Shown in pieces: positions 26,172 through 34,248 of a DNA stretch of 64,000 bases. The stretch lies in NCBI GenBank assembly GCA_903850425.1, contig CAINLR010000059.1, positions 18,793-82,792 of the forward strand. The letters run 5' to 3'. Positions within the stretch are counted from its first letter, which is position 1. Each line of letters starts with the position of its first letter. Position numbers and translations under genes: made by a program. The notes beneath the pieces are model-generated. The model was not told the DNA's origin, did not search any database, and saw only the letters and a program-made list of their open reading frames with translations. Source of the stretch: an uncultured Verrucomicrobia subdivision 3 bacterium (lineage in GTDB: Bacteria > Verrucomicrobiota > Verrucomicrobiia > Limisphaerales > UBA11358).

Positions 26172-26899
26172 TTCACAGCGGCCCAGACGCGATGCACGTC
26201 GTCGTGCTCGTCGAGCGTGTGAAGGAACTCGCCGACTTCGGTGAGCTGCGCCTCGGTGAGTTCGGGGAATTGCTTCGGCACAAATCCGATTTCGCTCGTC
26301 ACCACGGCCCAGCCATTGGCTGAAAGCCATTTGGAAACGGTCGCCACCGCCGTGCGTTCGCAGATGAACTTGGCCCCGGCCGCGCCTTCGGGAATGTCGT
26401 CGTTCTGCTCGTGCGTGAGGGTTTCAAATTCATTCGCGCCGGCTTCGATGGCGGCGGCTTCGCGGTCAATGGCCATGTCCGGATGATGCGCTTCGACGAG
26501 GCCGACATGATCGAATAAAAACTTGTTGCTGCCGGTGGTGCCGAGCAGACCTTTCTTGAACAGCACGCGGATTTCCGGCGCGGTGCGGTTCACGTTGTCG
26601 GTATAAACTTCGATGATGAGCGGAACTTTGTGCGGCGCGTAACCTTCATACACGACGTATTCCATGATGAGCTTCTCATCGCCGATGCCTGCGCCCTTGT
26701 TGATGGCGCGCTGGATGGCGTCCTTGGTGACGCTCTCCTTCTTGGCCTTTTCGACGGCGGTGAAGAGCCGCGCGTTCGCGCCCAGATCGGCCCCGCCCAT
26801 CTTGGCGGCGACGGAAATTTCGCGAACGAGTTTACCGGTCGTCCGACCTTTTTTGAGGCCGGCGACCAGACGTTTGGCATGTAACCATTGGCGTCCCAT
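26168..26899 (-). CDS. YebC/PmpR family protein
   Basis: A 243-residue protein of the YebC (TACO1-type) family: KLVREISVAAKMGGADLGAN, NARLFTAVEKAKKESVTKDA, QRAINKGAGI, YEGYAPHKVPLIIEVYTDNV, NRTAPEIRVLFKKGLLGTTG and late FICERTAVATVSKWLSANGW. Members act as translation factors at difficult (for example proline-rich) sequences or as DNA-binding regulators. The N-terminus MGRQWLHAKRLVAGLKKGRT replaces the common MAGHSKWANIKHRK form and is closer to the YeeN-type variant. Its stop codon is supplied by a repeat. Confidence 0.92.
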   Translation of the reverse strand: MGRQWLHAKRLVAGLKKGRTTGKLVREISVAAKMGGADLGANARLFTAVEKAKKESVTKDAIQRAINKGAGIGDEKLIMEYVVYEGYAPHKVPLIIEVYTDNVNRTAPEIRVLFKKGLLGTTGSNKFLFDHVGLVEAHHPDMAIDREAAAIEAGANEFETLTHEQNDDIPEGAAGAKFICERTAVATVSKWLSANGWAVVTSEIGFVPKQFPELTEAQLTEVGEFLHTLDEHDDVHRVWAAVK

Positions 26900-26945
26900 G
26901 TGCGCAGTCTAACCGAACCGGGCGGGTAAATTCAATCCACGGTTC

Positions 26946-28331
26946 TTAACTTTTTTGACCGGCCGGCGGGCGCCCGTCGAGCGGCATCGTCAGGGCCACG
27001 ACCAAACCGCTGCGATCCGTCCGGTTATGGGCCGCGATGTGGCCGTGGTGCAGTTCCACGATGCTTTTGCAGATGGCGAGGCCGAGGCCGGCACCGGAAC
27101 CCGGTTCCGCGCGGGGGGTGATTTGCACGAAGCGCGCGAAGATATCCTGGAGCTGGGCCGGGGGCACCCCCTGGCCTTCATCCCAAACTTCCACCGTCCA
27201 CTGGCCGGCGGCGCATTGGGAGGAAAAGGTGATCGTTCCGTTGGGCGGACTGAAGCGCAGCGCGTTGGAGAGCAGGTTGAACAGCACCTGGCGCATCCAG
27301 CCCTGATCAACGGTCGCGGTGCCCGGCTCATTTTTCGCCAGGACGACTTTCAAGCCCCGGCTCTCCGCCAGCAACTGTGCGTCCTCGGTGAATTGCCCGA
27401 TGAAATTGCTGGTGGCCAGGGACTGCAATTTGAGCGACAACGCGCTGGAGTCGGCCTTGGCCAGCATCAGCAGCCGTTCGAGGGTGTCCGCGAGGTGGAG
27501 TGTTTCCTGCCACTGTTCTTCGACCGCGTGGTGATATTTCGCGGGCAACTGTGGGTCGTGCCGCAAGCGCTCCGCGTGCAGGCGAATGATGGCCAGCGGT
27601 GTCATCAACTCATGCGAAACGTCGGCGGTGAAACGCTTGGCGTGGTTGAAGGATTTTTCGAGCCGGTCAATCATCGCATTTAGCAGCCGGGCGAGATCCG
27701 CCATCTCGTTGCGACCGGGCGGGACGAGGATGCGTTCGCCAAAATTGCTCGCGCTGATCCGCTGCGCGGCGGCCTGCATGGAGCGAACCGGACGCAACGT
27801 GGAATGACGCAAGGCCAGGCCGAAGCCGATGCTCACCAGCGCGATGAGCGGCACGCCCACCAAAAAGACGCGGACGAAACTGCGGTTGATACTTTGAAAA
27901 TTCCGCAATGACATGGCAATCTGCACATGCACCGTGGGCGTGTGATATTCCGCCACGCGCAGCAGGCCGAGGGGAGGCAGGGCCACCGTGCGTTTGTCGA
28001 GCCCGCCCGTGAGGTCCAACAGCGGCTGTGCGCCGAGGTTGGGCGACTGGTAGATCACCTTGCCGTCCGGCTCATGCACCTGGAAAAAAAACAGTGCCTG
28101 GTCATATTCGGTGTGTTCTCGCAGCGCCGCTTCCAGCTTGCCGGCATCCACGGGCGGCGCGAGGTTCGCCACGCGGATCAGGATTTCCTTGCTCTCGGCA
28201 TCGAGTAAAAAATCGTTGCCGGTGAGCATCTGCTGCCGGATGAACCAAAAGCCAAACCCCACCGCCAGCATGACCGTCAGGGTCACCACGGCGGCATAGA
28301 ACACCACATGGGAGCGGTGCAGCGGAATCAT
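26946..28331 (-). CDS. Sensor histidine kinase
   Basis: A 461-residue membrane kinase: a first membrane helix (VVFYAAVVTLTVMLAVGFGF), a periplasmic sensing segment, a second helix (VFLVGVPLIALVSIGFGLAL), HAMP (LRPVRSMQAAAQRISASNFG), the H-box FTADVSHELMTPLAIIRLHA with phosphorylatable His (the usual SHELRTPL has M for R here), N-box VLFNLLSNALRFSPPNGTIT and G-boxes VWDEGQGVP/GSGAGLGLAICKSIV. It resembles the CusS/heavy-metal and general OmpR-partner class; the signal is unknown. Its start overlaps the response-regulator stop by 4 bp (ATGA). Confidence 0.93.
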   Translation of the reverse strand: MIPLHRSHVVFYAAVVTLTVMLAVGFGFWFIRQQMLTGNDFLLDAESKEILIRVANLAPPVDAGKLEAALREHTEYDQALFFFQVHEPDGKVIYQSPNLGAQPLLDLTGGLDKRTVALPPLGLLRVAEYHTPTVHVQIAMSLRNFQSINRSFVRVFLVGVPLIALVSIGFGLALRHSTLRPVRSMQAAAQRISASNFGERILVPPGRNEMADLARLLNAMIDRLEKSFNHAKRFTADVSHELMTPLAIIRLHAERLRHDPQLPAKYHHAVEEQWQETLHLADTLERLLMLAKADSSALSLKLQSLATSNFIGQFTEDAQLLAESRGLKVVLAKNEPGTATVDQGWMRQVLFNLLSNALRFSPPNGTITFSSQCAAGQWTVEVWDEGQGVPPAQLQDIFARFVQITPRAEPGSGAGLGLAICKSIVELHHGHIAAHNRTDRSGLVVALTMPLDGRPPAGQKS

Positions 28332-28996
28332 GCGAGCTTGTAGCCCACGCCGCGCACGCTTTGAAACAAAGGCTCGGCTGCGTTGGGGCGGCGCAGTTTG
28401 CCGCGCAGTTTGGCCACATAGACATCCACGAGATTCGTTTCCATGTCGAAGTGGCAGTCCCAGATTTTCTCGGCGATCTGGGTGCGGGTCAGCACGCGCG
28501 CGGGATGGTGCAGAAAGAATTCCAGCAGCGCAAATTCGCGCTGCGTGAGCGGCAGGGGCGCGCCATCCAGCGTGAGTTCGCGAGTTAATAAATCCAGCCG
28601 GATGCCCCGGTGTTCCAGCACGGTTTTTTTCTGGCCGGCGTGGCGGCGGACCAGCGAGCGCAGCCGCGCGAGCAGTTCGCCAAAACTGAACGGCTTGGTG
28701 AGATAATCATCCGCGCCGAGGTTGAGGCCGGCGATCTTGTCATCCACTTCGTGCCGCGCACTCAGGATCAGCACCTGAAAGGTGAGATTTTTTCCGCGCC
28801 ATTCCGTCAGCAGTTGCAGGCCGTTGCCATCGGGGAGGCCGATGTCGAGGATGATGACGTCGAACTGGCCCGCCGCCGCCGCCTCGCGCGCTTCCTGGCA
28901 ACTGCGCACCCAGACGACGGCATACGAAACCTCCTCCAGTCCTTTCTTTACGAACTGGCCGATCTTCCGGTCGTCTTCCACTAATAAAATTTTCAT
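28328..28996 (-). CDS. OmpR-family response regulator
   Basis: 222 residues. The receiver begins MKILLVEDDRKIGQFVKKGL with the acidic pair, phospho-acceptor Asp in FDVIILDIGLPDGNGLQL, switch residues LILSARHEVDDKIAGLNLGA and Lys in DDYLTKPFSFGELLARLRSL. The winged-helix DNA-binding domain follows (LTQREFALLEFFLHHPARVL, WDCHFDMETNLVDVYVAKLR). The ATG at 28996 is the usual family start; an in-frame ATG at 29035 would add 13 residues. It is upstream of and coupled to the kinase gene. Target genes are unknown; the divergent glycoside-hydrolase operon is the nearest candidate. Confidence 0.93.
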   Translation of the reverse strand: MKILLVEDDRKIGQFVKKGLEEVSYAVVWVRSCQEAREAAAAGQFDVIILDIGLPDGNGLQLLTEWRGKNLTFQVLILSARHEVDDKIAGLNLGADDYLTKPFSFGELLARLRSLVRRHAGQKKTVLEHRGIRLDLLTRELTLDGAPLPLTQREFALLEFFLHHPARVLTRTQIAEKIWDCHFDMETNLVDVYVAKLRGKLRRPNAAEPLFQSVRGVGYKLA

Positions 28997-29078
28997 GGGG
29001 CGAATGCGTTGAAACTGCGCGGCCCGGTCGTTCATGTCAACCTATCTGATGCTGGGCAGGCCTCCAAAGGGCGGCATT

Positions 29079-29126
29079 GGCAGGGGAATGGGAGAAGTTA
29101 TTTCCCCTGACCCTCTTGCCCCTGCC
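29079..29126. repeat. GGCAGGGGAATG-type hairpin
   Basis: GGCAGGGGAATGGGAGAA is followed by CCCCTGCC; the 8-base arms are perfect. It is related to 37385-37458, where the arms are CATTCCTCTGCC/GGCAGAGGAATG. Confidence 0.6.
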
Positions 29127-29309
29127 TCCGATTTCCGCCGCGCTATTTCTTTGCGTTGAATTCGGGCTGAAGAGTTACGACTGAGGCATGGCGGCGCTTG
29201 ACGGAGCCGCGCTTCGATAAGATGCTCCTGCGCGTCCGGCAAAAATACGGGTGCAAAATCTCTGGAAATCATGGGTGGGCTGCTCCGCGGTTGGCTGATT
29301 GGGGGCGCA

Positions 29310-29420
29310 CTGCTGGAATCCACCAACGTGGCCGGGCCTTGGACGACCAATGCGGCGGCGGCGCCGTTCTCCCTGGCACCCAAGCAACCACAAAAATACT
29401 ATCGGGTCATTGTTCAATAG
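29310..29420 (+). pseudogene. C-terminal remnant of a secreted repeat-type protein
   Basis: One frame reads LLESTNVAGPWTTNAAAAPF and ends PQKYYRVIVQ before a TAG. The pattern (LxS..V.GPWT....PF.....P.KYYRV) is the stereotyped C-terminus of large secreted verrucomicrobial proteins; compare [14 protein letters not shown]...ARAYYRVRA at the end of the intact protein 41508-42497. No start or upstream body is attached, so it is probably a decayed or truncated gene end. Confidence 0.5.
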
Positions 29421-29467
29421 GCTTGGCGCGGCTAAGAATTTTATTAACATCTCGAATCTCCACGAAT

Positions 29468-32400
29468 ATGAACGCCCTACTAAAACGAACCGGGATGAAT
29501 CTCGCCGGCATCATCGCCTGCGGCTTCGGCTTAACGATCTGTCACCCCTCAATGGCCCAGGCGACTTTGCCGCCGGAGATTGAAGATCCGCAGTGTCTCG
29601 GTATCAACAAACAGCTGTTTCACGCGACGCTGATGCCGTATGCGAATTTGAAAGAGGCGCTCGTCGCCAAGCGGGATGCCTCTTCGTTTTCCCGCAGTCT
29701 GAACGGAATGTGGAAATTCAACTGGGTGAAGGAACCCTCGTTGCGCCCCGTGGATTTCTACAAGCCGAATTTTGACGCGAGCAAGTGGAAGGAGATTCCT
29801 GTGCCGTCGTGCTGGCAGATCGAAGGCTATGGCACGCCATTTTACCGCAACAATGGATATACCTTCCAAAAAAACTGGCCAAAGGTGCTGACCGAGCCGC
29901 CGAAAAACTTCACTGCTTACGTCGAGCGCGATCCCGTGGGCAGCTATCGCCGTGAATTTGAAGTGCCGAAGAATTGGGATGGTCGTCGGGTGTTTCTGAC
30001 TTTTGATGGCGTGGACTCGGCCTTCTTTCTGTGGATCAACGGCGAGAAGGTCGGCTTCAGTGTGAATAGCCGCAATGCGGCTGACTTTGATGTTACCAAG
30101 TTTTTGAAGCCCGGCAAAAACTTGCTGGCGGCGGAGGTCTATACTTACTCGGCGGGCAGCTACATTGAAGATCAGGACATGTGGCGTTTGAGCGGCATCT
30201 TCCGCAATGTGACGCTGTGGAGCGCGCCGGAGGTTCACATTCGCGACTTCTTTGTGAAGACCGATCTGGATGCGAAGTATCAGGACGCGACGCTGTCCGC
30301 GAGCGCCAAAATCCGCAACTTCGCAGAGCAGCCCGCCGCCGCCCGCGAATTGCAAGTAGAGATTTTTGATGCCAAAGGTCATTCCATCGCCAAAGCCAAC
30401 ACCACCGTTCCGATGCTGGCGGCGGGCGAGGAACAGGCGGTTGAAGTGAGCCTCCCCGTTTCCAATCCCGCCAAGTGGACGGCGGAAACTCCCAACCTAT
30501 ACACCACGGTGCTTTCACTATCAGGCGACAAGGCTGGAGAAATCATTTCCTCCAAGACGGGTTTCCGCAAAATTGAAATCAAAGGCCGCGTCTTCACGGT
30601 GAACGGCGTGCCGGTAAAACTCAAGGGCGTGAATCGTCACGAGAACTGGCCCGATAGCGGTCATTATGTGCCGGAGGAGAAAATGATTCGCGACTTGGAG
30701 GTGCTCAAGCAAGGCAACGTGAACCATGTCCGCACCTGTCACTATTCCGATGATCCGCGCTGGTATGAGTTGTGTGATGAATGGGGCATCTACTTGAACG
30801 CCGAGGCCAATTGTGAATGTCACGGCTACTATGGCGTGCTGGATCATGAACCCCAGTATGAGAAAGCCATCGTGGACCGCAGCGTGGCGAACGTGGAAAA
30901 TTTCAAAAACCATCCCTCCGTGATCATGTGGTCGCTGGGCAATGAATGCGGCGGCGGCAATAATTTTGTTTCCGCGGTCAAAGCCATCAAGGCGCTCGAC
31001 GTGAGCCGCCCGGTGCATTATGAACCGTTTGGCATCGGTGAAAAAAATCCGGCCGACGTGGACAGCCGCATGTATACGGGCGTCGCCGAAGTTGAGAAGA
31101 TTGCAACTGACAGCCGATACACCAAGCCTTTCTACCTGTGCGAATACGCCCACGCGATGTTCAACTCGATGGGTTCGATTGGCGACTACAATGACGTGTT
31201 TGACAAGTATCCGGCGATCATGGGCGGCGCGATTTGGGAATGGGAAGACCAAGGCATCTGGAATCGCCGCGATCCGAAACGCCAGTTCCTTGCCTACGGC
31301 GGCGGCTTCGGAGATTTTCCGAACGACCATTACTTCATCCACAAGGGAGTAGTCTTTTCAGATCGCTCGCCCAAGCCGCATTATCCTGAAATGAAACATG
31401 TCTATCAGTGGATCAGCATCAAGGCGGATGATTTGGCTGCTGGCACGGTGACAATTCGGAATAGATACGCCTTTATCAGTCTCGACCGGTTCAAAGGTCG
31501 CTGGACCTTGGCAGAAGATGGAGCCGAGATAGACCAAGGTTCCTTGAAGACTTTAGCCCTCGCGCCCGGCGCGGAAGAGTCCGTGAAAATTGGTTTCAAG
31601 AAATTCACGCCGAAACCCGGCGCGACCTATGATCTGCGGGTTTCATTCACACTTGCCCAGGATGAACTGTGGGCCAAGGCCGGCTATGAAATCGCCTCGG
31701 AGCAACTCAAGCTGCCGGCTCAAGTGCCGGCTTTGAGTGCTAGTTCCACGGCCATGGCCGCGGTTCATTTGGAAAATGCCGACCACAAGATCACCATTGG
31801 TGGCAAAGGGTTTTCCATCGTGTTTGACAAAGGCACGGGCCTGATCTCGCAGTTGCTGCGCGATGGAAAAGATCTGCTCATTGCTGGCGGCGGGCCACAG
31901 TTGAACCTCTGGCGTGCCCCGCATCAACAGGACGACATGTGGGCTTACCGCGACTGGCGCAGTTCTGGACTGGACAAATTGCAATGGTCGGTCACGCGCA
32001 TCGAAGCCTCACAAATTGCTGATGGAGCTGTGAGGGTTGAGACGATTTTGAAGGGCACGGGCAAAGGCAGTTTCAGCGTCATTCATTCGGCCAACTATTG
32101 TATCTATGGTGACGGCACCATTGCCGTGGACAATGCCGTGTTGCCGCAGGGCCGGAAAATTCCGCTGGCGCGGATGGGCGTCCGGCTGCAATTGGTCAAG
32201 GCGTTTGACCAGTTCACCTATCTCGGGCGCGGCCCGATGGAAAACTATTCCGATCGCAAACGGGGTTCGGATTTTGGACTCTACTCTAGCACGGTGCGCG
32301 CCCAAATGACCCCTTACGCCAAGCCGATGGAATGCGGTAATCATGAGAATGTTCGTTGGGCGGCTCTGACTGGCAAGAACCTGCCGACCTTGATGGTCCA

Positions 32401-33142
32401 AGCCGATGAAAGCGATCTGCAAGTCTCGGCGCTGCCTTACACCGACGAAGTCATGACGCCCATTGAATACACCGTTGACCTGCCGGAAAGCACGAGCACG
32501 GTGGTAAATGTTGCGACACACACGTTGGGCGTCGGTTCCAACGGTTGCGGTCCGCGTCCGCTGGAGCCGTATATGCTATGGTCCACGCCGGATAGTTTTT
32601 CCTATCTCATCCGCCTGCTGCCGGCGAAGCAAACTGACTTGCCTGCCACCGGCAGGCTTTCCGCGCCTCAAGCTAGAGTGAAGCCCGCCATGCCAGCGCA
32701 TGAAGCGGCCAAGACTATTCCCGGAAAAGTGATTGCCGCCAGCAGCTTTGAAAGTGGCGAGGGGGATCCGGCGCACGCGGTGGACGGCAACACGGAAACC
32801 TTCTGGCACAGCCGCTGGAGTAATGATGAAGCCCAGCCGCCGCATTTTCTGGTGATTGATTATGATCATCCGCTGGAGATCACCGGATTGACCTACACCG
32901 CGCGCACGGATGGTGATAACGGGCATGTGCGGGACTATGAACTCTATGCGAGCTTGGATAATAAAGCATGGGGTAAGCCCGTAGCGCGCGGACGTTTTCG
33001 CCAGGATACTTCAGAGGAAACGATTCAGCTTTCAACCCCGGTGCAGGCACGGTATTTGAAATTTGTCATGCTGAGTGAACAGCACGGCCGGGCTTTCGCT
33101 ACCGTGGCGGAATTGAATGTGGTAGTGGCAAAATCAAAATGA
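29468..33142 (+). CDS. Exported GH2 beta-galactosidase with C-terminal F5/8 domain
   Basis: 1224 residues with a signal peptide (MNALLKRTGMNLAGIIACGF, cleavage near PSMAQA). The GH2 architecture is complete: the sugar-binding domain (LNGMWKFNWVKEP, WQIEGYGTPFYRNNGYTFQ, GVDSAFFLWINGEKVGFSVN), an Ig-like domain, the TIM barrel with KLKGVNRHENWPDSGHYVPE, acid/base Glu in MWSLGNECGGGNNF (about residue 492), nucleophile Glu in FYLCEYAHAMFNSMGSIGDY (about residue 557), and the beta-galactosidase small-chain domain (WRAPHQQDDMWAYRDWRSSG, TYLGRGPMENYSDRKRGSDF). A discoidin/F5-8 type C domain (residues about 1090-1220) may bind glycans. It is the first gene of a coupled operon. Confidence 0.95.
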   Translation: MNALLKRTGMNLAGIIACGFGLTICHPSMAQATLPPEIEDPQCLGINKQLFHATLMPYANLKEALVAKRDASSFSRSLNGMWKFNWVKEPSLRPVDFYKPNFDASKWKEIPVPSCWQIEGYGTPFYRNNGYTFQKNWPKVLTEPPKNFTAYVERDPVGSYRREFEVPKNWDGRRVFLTFDGVDSAFFLWINGEKVGFSVNSRNAADFDVTKFLKPGKNLLAAEVYTYSAGSYIEDQDMWRLSGIFRNVTLWSAPEVHIRDFFVKTDLDAKYQDATLSASAKIRNFAEQPAAARELQVEIFDAKGHSIAKANTTVPMLAAGEEQAVEVSLPVSNPAKWTAETPNLYTTVLSLSGDKAGEIISSKTGFRKIEIKGRVFTVNGVPVKLKGVNRHENWPDSGHYVPEEKMIRDLEVLKQGNVNHVRTCHYSDDPRWYELCDEWGIYLNAEANCECHGYYGVLDHEPQYEKAIVDRSVANVENFKNHPSVIMWSLGNECGGGNNFVSAVKAIKALDVSRPVHYEPFGIGEKNPADVDSRMYTGVAEVEKIATDSRYTKPFYLCEYAHAMFNSMGSIGDYNDVFDKYPAIMGGAIWEWEDQGIWNRRDPKRQFLAYGGGFGDFPNDHYFIHKGVVFSDRSPKPHYPEMKHVYQWISIKADDLAAGTVTIRNRYAFISLDRFKGRWTLAEDGAEIDQGSLKTLALAPGAEESVKIGFKKFTPKPGATYDLRVSFTLAQDELWAKAGYEIASEQLKLPAQVPALSASSTAMAAVHLENADHKITIGGKGFSIVFDKGTGLISQLLRDGKDLLIAGGGPQLNLWRAPHQQDDMWAYRDWRSSGLDKLQWSVTRIEASQIADGAVRVETILKGTGKGSFSVIHSANYCIYGDGTIAVDNAVLPQGRKIPLARMGVRLQLVKAFDQFTYLGRGPMENYSDRKRGSDFGLYSSTVRAQMTPYAKPMECGNHENVRWAALTGKNLPTLMVQADESDLQVSALPYTDEVMTPIEYTVDLPESTSTVVNVATHTLGVGSNGCGPRPLEPYMLWSTPDSFSYLIRLLPAKQTDLPATGRLSAPQARVKPAMPAHEAAKTIPGKVIAASSFESGEGDPAHAVDGNTETFWHSRWSNDEAQPPHFLVIDYDHPLEITGLTYTARTDGDNGHVRDYELYASLDNKAWGKPVARGRFRQDTSEETIQLSTPVQARYLKFVMLSEQHGRAFATVAELNVVVAKSK

Positions 33143-34248
33143 AGACGTTTTTCACGCCCGACTACCGATTTCTGGGACGCGTTGTTTGCATCACCTTGCT
33201 CTGTCTCGCGGTGAGTGGCGCGACGCTGACAGCTCGGGCTTTCACCGCGGCGGATGCCGACACCCTCTTCGAGGCGCACACCAAGGCCTTTTACCGCATC
33301 ACGAATGGCCGCGCTTATTACCTCAAGAGCACCGAGGGAAACCGAGCGGCGGACTTTTGGACGGAGGCCGAACAGTTGGAGATGGTGCTGGACGCCTATG
33401 AACGAACGACCAATGCGCAATCCTTAGTGATGTTCACCAACCTGTTTCGCGGATTTCTGGCCGAGCACGGCGCGACTTGGGAGCACAATCCCTTCAACGA
33501 TGACATCATGTGGATGGTCATCGTTTGCACCCGAGCGCATCTGCTCACAGGCAATCCGGAGTTCCGCGACGTGGCGCAGACGAATTTCGATCTCTGCTAT
33601 GCGCGGGCGGCGTCAACCAATCTGGGCGGCGGGCTTTGGTGGAAAGTGGATGTCCGGTCAAAGAATGCCTGTGTGAACGGTCCGGGTGCCATTGCCGCTT
33701 TCCTGCTGGGGCGCGCGACGGGAGAGAAGAATTATTTCACGATCGCCACAAACCTGTTCCTTTGGGAGCGCGCCACCTTGTTCGATTCAACAACCGGCCG
33801 CGTGTTTGACAACATTCATGAAAACGGCCGCGTGGGCCGTTTTGCGTTGACCTATAACCAAGGCACCTTTGTCGGGGCGGCCAACCTGCTCGGTTATACC
33901 AATGACGCGCGACTGGCCGCGACCTTCACCATGAAAGAACTATGTCGCGATGGCTATCTGCCGCCCGGCGGGGAGAATGGCGACGGTGGCGGCTTCAATG
34001 GGATCGGGGTTCGGTGGATCGCGCGCTATATGAAGGATCGTGGCGAGCAGGCGGCATTCGAGCCGTGGTTGCAAAAGAATGCGGAAGCCGCGTGGCAAGC
34101 GCGCCGAGTGTCAGATGACCTTTCCTGGTGTCGCTGGCCGGAGCCAACGCCGGCCGGGCGCAGATATTCGTGGGGTGCCAGCAGTGCGGTGGTAATCATG
34201 CAGGTGGTTCGACCGACGGAGATGGTCAAACTGGAAAACTCAAAATGA
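33139..34248 (+). CDS. Exported GH76-like glycoside hydrolase
   Basis: A 369-residue protein with a signal sequence (FLGRVVCITLLCLAVSGATL). The mature part is an (alpha/alpha)6 barrel type: WTEAEQLEMVLDAYERTTNA, the paired acidic residues in HNPFNDDIMWMVIVCTRAHL (the GH76 catalytic Asp-Asp position, about residue 119) and GGGLWWKVDVRSKNACVNGP, YNQGTFVGAANLLGYTNDAR, GGFNGIGVRWIARYMKD. GH76 enzymes cleave alpha-1,6-mannan or related glucans. The ATG overlaps the beta-galactosidase stop (ATGA) and its own stop overlaps the next ATG, so the three genes are translated together. Confidence 0.87.
   Translation: MKTFFTPDYRFLGRVVCITLLCLAVSGATLTARAFTAADADTLFEAHTKAFYRITNGRAYYLKSTEGNRAADFWTEAEQLEMVLDAYERTTNAQSLVMFTNLFRGFLAEHGATWEHNPFNDDIMWMVIVCTRAHLLTGNPEFRDVAQTNFDLCYARAASTNLGGGLWWKVDVRSKNACVNGPGAIAAFLLGRATGEKNYFTIATNLFLWERATLFDSTTGRVFDNIHENGRVGRFALTYNQGTFVGAANLLGYTNDARLAATFTMKELCRDGYLPPGGENGDGGGFNGIGVRWIARYMKDRGEQAAFEPWLQKNAEAAWQARRVSDDLSWCRWPEPTPAGRRYSWGASSAVVIMQVVRPTEMVKLENSK

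Larger units (their letters stand above)
28997..29467. other. 471-bp divergent gap with a repeat and a gene remnant
   Basis: The gap between the response regulator and the beta-galactosidase operon should contain both promoters, but I could not place -35/-10 boxes with confidence. It holds a GGCAGGGG/CCCCTGCC hairpin element (29079-29126) and a short coding remnant (29310-29420). No intact gene is evident. Confidence 0.6.

Noticed and set aside
29198..29467. N-terminal extension of the GH2 beta-galactosidase to 29198
   Set aside because: The extension would bury a clear signal peptide (starting at 29468) and contains unrelated low-complexity sequence and the gene remnant in another frame.
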